From positions 4,804 through 68,803 of the forward strand of contig JXTC01000808.1 of the NCBI GenBank assembly GCA_002914845.1: a DNA stretch of 64,000 bases. The letters are read 5' to 3'. Below the pieces are notes generated by a model. That model did no database searches. It was given only the letters and a program-made list of their open reading frames with translations, and had not been told where the DNA came from. Position 1 is the stretch's first letter, and each line of letters begins with the position of its first letter. Source of the DNA: Trema orientale (lineage: Eukaryota > Streptophyta > Magnoliopsida > Rosales > Cannabaceae). Below, in pieces: positions 62,172 through 64,000 of this stretch. A program made the translations under genes and the position numbers.

Positions 62172-63260
62172 CAAGCAGCTAGAAAGCTTGTACAGCAACA
62201 TGATTTGTCTTCATGCATAAAGATTTATGTACAGATTTTTCAACAGGTTGCTTCTTTTGTTAGAGCAAAGCTAAGAAAAATGGCATCTTTTTTTAGTTAT
62301 TATTATTATTATTATTAATAGCTCAATCAGTTACCTATTATGAAATGTAGTATAAGAGAGAGGAAACAAGTTTAGTGGTTTCATGGAAGGATACTCTTGA
62401 TCCTTTTTCCTAGTGACCATAATGTGTATATTTTTATTATTAGAAGAAGAAGAAGACATAGGTTGAATGTATATGAATATAGGGATATCTACAATCAATG
62501 AGTCACCTAGTCCATCAGAATTGTGAGTGATCAACTCTTTCCAAACTAGGTGGAGAATTGATTAACTTGGGATCTTCCAAATGAGAAAGGATACCTTCTT
62601 GTTGAAAAGAGTTGGTGCTAGCATCTTCATTTTCACTTTCGTCCAAGTCAACAAGAATTTACAGAGTGTGGGCCCTCATTATTCCCTTCATTTACAGGTG
62701 AACTTGTATCAAAATCACAACAAGAAAGCACTTAGAAAGTTAAGGAAAAAAACATAGTTTGGGTAGATGCCAAAATAATTTGAGAGTTATGCACTTTGAT
62801 ATAGTTTAAGTAGTGGTCAACCTAGTTAGAATATACTTAAATTATTAAAATTGGTACTAGCGACATTTGATGTAAATTAGTTTAATTTTTCGGTTACACA
62901 CTTTAAAATAGTTTAGGTATGTGCTAACCTAGTTGAAATATGTTAAAATTACATTAATTCAGATTAATTCCCATTTCTCACATACATTAGCTTGTTTCAA
63001 TATAAAAGCTTATCTCAATTTCACAAAACTTTCTTTTCTTTACAAAATAATCAACAACTAATATTTCATAATCACTTACAAATAAATATGTACTAACAGT
63101 ACTAAAACAACTAAATTTGAAAAGAAAAAATCAGTTGCATGCAAGCACGGTTGTGGTATAAGAACAATATGAATCTGAAAATAGAAACAATTAAATACTA
63201 AAATAAAATATAATATAAAAAAAATGACATGATTAAACACAAAAATAGAAGTTTAACCAG
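62172..63260. other. Intergenic; possible decayed coding piece and a direct repeat
   Basis: On the minus strand at 62330-62680 two overlapping frames read serine/aspartate-rich text (SENEDASTNSFQQEGILSHL, then DGLGDSLIVDIPIF and SSSSSNNKN) that could be a broken protein end. I recognise no family. An ATT run lies at 62297-62318. Two ~50-bp similar segments occur at 62785 and 62893 (CACTTTGATATAGTTTAAGT against CACTTTAAAATAGTTTAGGT). Confidence 0.3.
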
Positions 63261-63800
63261 AAATAGGCATGAAATAAAATAATATCCAAAATGAGCACAA
63301 TTAGGCATAAAAATAACACAATATCATATAGGGACAATTAGGCTCGAAAATAATGTAACATTGAAAACGGTATCATTAGGCATGAAAAGAGCACAATTTC
63401 GAAAACTAGTACAATTAGCCATGAGAATAGTATAATATTGAAAATAGGCCAAACAAATATAACATTGAAAATGGTATCGTTTTTTCTTTTTTTTTTAAAA
63501 AAAGTGGGGCTTAACTAATGACCACCACTTACTACAAATTAAAGAAAAATGACACACACACACACTACCAAGGTTTGAACCCCTGACCCCCCCCCCAAAC
63601 ACACACACACAACCCTCAAACCTTGGACCAACTGAGCTAACCCCAGTTGGCCATTGAAAATGGTATCGTTAGGCATGAAAAGAGCACAATTTCAGAAACT
63701 GGCATGATTAGTCACGAGAATAGCATAATATTGAAAATAGGCCAAACAATATAACATTGAAAACAGTATCATTAAACATGTGCACGTTATGGATGAAACA
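63261..63800 (-). repeat. Degenerate ~104-bp tandem repeats, interrupted by a SINE
   Basis: The unit, written on the plus strand, begins AACATTGAAAACGGTATCAT and continues TAGGCATGAAAAGAGCACAA. It recurs at 63357, 63461 (continuing after the SINE at 63652) and 63755. Within the unit, smaller ATTAGGCATGAAAA-like phrases repeat. Related sequence in the opposite orientation is found near 55170-55320. Confidence 0.6.
63482..63651 (-). mobile_element. tRNA-derived SINE with 19-bp target duplication
   Basis: On the minus strand, a pol III A-box-like TTAGCTCAGTTGG (63640-63628) and B-box-like GGTTCAAACC (63581-63572) mark a tRNA-type head near the right end. A GT-rich and G-run segment lies between the boxes. 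The element ends in an A-rich tail (TTTTTTTAAAAAAAAAAGAA) at 63482-63502. CATTGAAAATGGTATCGTT flanks it perfectly on both sides (63463-63481 and 63652-63670), the length expected for LINE-driven insertion. It is 170 bp with no coding content. Confidence 0.8.
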
Positions 63801-64000
63801 CGATACGATTACTAATCGTATCCTAACCCGCACGATACGAGATATACATGAGCCGCAACTAAACCCGTCTAGGCCAACACAACAAGACCAATTAAGACCC
63901 AATTAATATTGCTATGGGATACTTCTTATCCAAAATGTTCGTGCTTGACCTATCTATTGCACAAGTTCATGATCCTATGTTCTTTGTCACAGATTTAAAC
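63801..64000. other. Window end, repeat-like, no gene
   Basis: It contains ACGATACGATTACTAATCGT-like phrases and a CCCGTCTAGGCC patch typical of dispersed plant repeats. The minus-strand frame at 63708-63902 is not supported. Confidence 0.4.

Noticed and set aside
63572..63640. tRNA gene on the minus strand
   Set aside because: A- and B-box matches exist, but no cloverleaf or anticodon arm forms. The A-rich tail and 19-bp duplication identify a SINE.

Overview
This is nuclear DNA of a flowering plant. The window is AT-rich with long intergenic spans. Genes have many small introns with GT-AG ends, and Ty1/copia, Ty3/gypsy, hAT, CACTA, MITE and SINE remnants occur throughout. The two intact proteins are plant family members: a GABA/amino-acid permease and a cellulose synthase-like A mannan synthase. 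The codon and splice style fits a eudicot, perhaps a rosid, but the species cannot be fixed from sequence alone. There are two N gaps (10415-10668, 43946-44385) and single Ns at 13238, 34763, 41672 and 55711. At least one single N looks like a faulty contig join.

Layout. 1-14 kb is repeat-derived: a dead copia polyprotein (minus), LTR-like noncoding DNA, and a large imperfect inverted repeat (7.2-10.3 kb). That repeat is made of two head-to-head Sirevirus-like LTRs, followed by Sirevirus internal debris and a MITE. 14.6-31.0 kb is a cluster of three GABA transporter-like loci, all on the minus strand. Copy A (14.6-16.2 kb) is only a last exon split by an insertion. Copy B (22.7-25.9 kb) is complete: seven exons, 455 codons. 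Copy C (26.9-31.0 kb) keeps exon 1, the start of exon 2 and the tail of the last exon, with a broken hAT element replacing its middle. Between A and B lie a gypsy LTR/gag fragment and a long copia pol remnant on the plus strand. 31-36.5 kb is intergenic, with a diverged ~0.9 kb tandem duplication.

36.7-43.8 kb is a plus-strand gene for a DEAD-box-helicase-like protein. Its Walker A, DEAD and SAT positions are degenerate, and its 3' end carries several stops. 44.4-57.4 kb is intergenic with two more MITEs, a CACTA element packed with palindromic ACCACGTC sites, and a perfect 368-bp duplication around a single N that is probably an assembly artefact. 57.5-61.9 kb is an intact nine-exon CSLA gene, 533 codons. 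The last 2 kb holds degenerate tandem repeats interrupted by a tRNA-type SINE with a 19-bp target duplication.

The two intact genes have unrelated roles: proton-coupled amino acid/GABA uptake at the plasma membrane, and mannan backbone synthesis in the Golgi. Nothing suggests they act together. I see no convincing new molecular system. The most informative items are the degenerate helicase-like protein, the GC-AG intron in the transporter, the transporter cluster broken by transposons, the inverted LTR pair, the palindrome-rich CACTA element, and the suspected assembly duplications.
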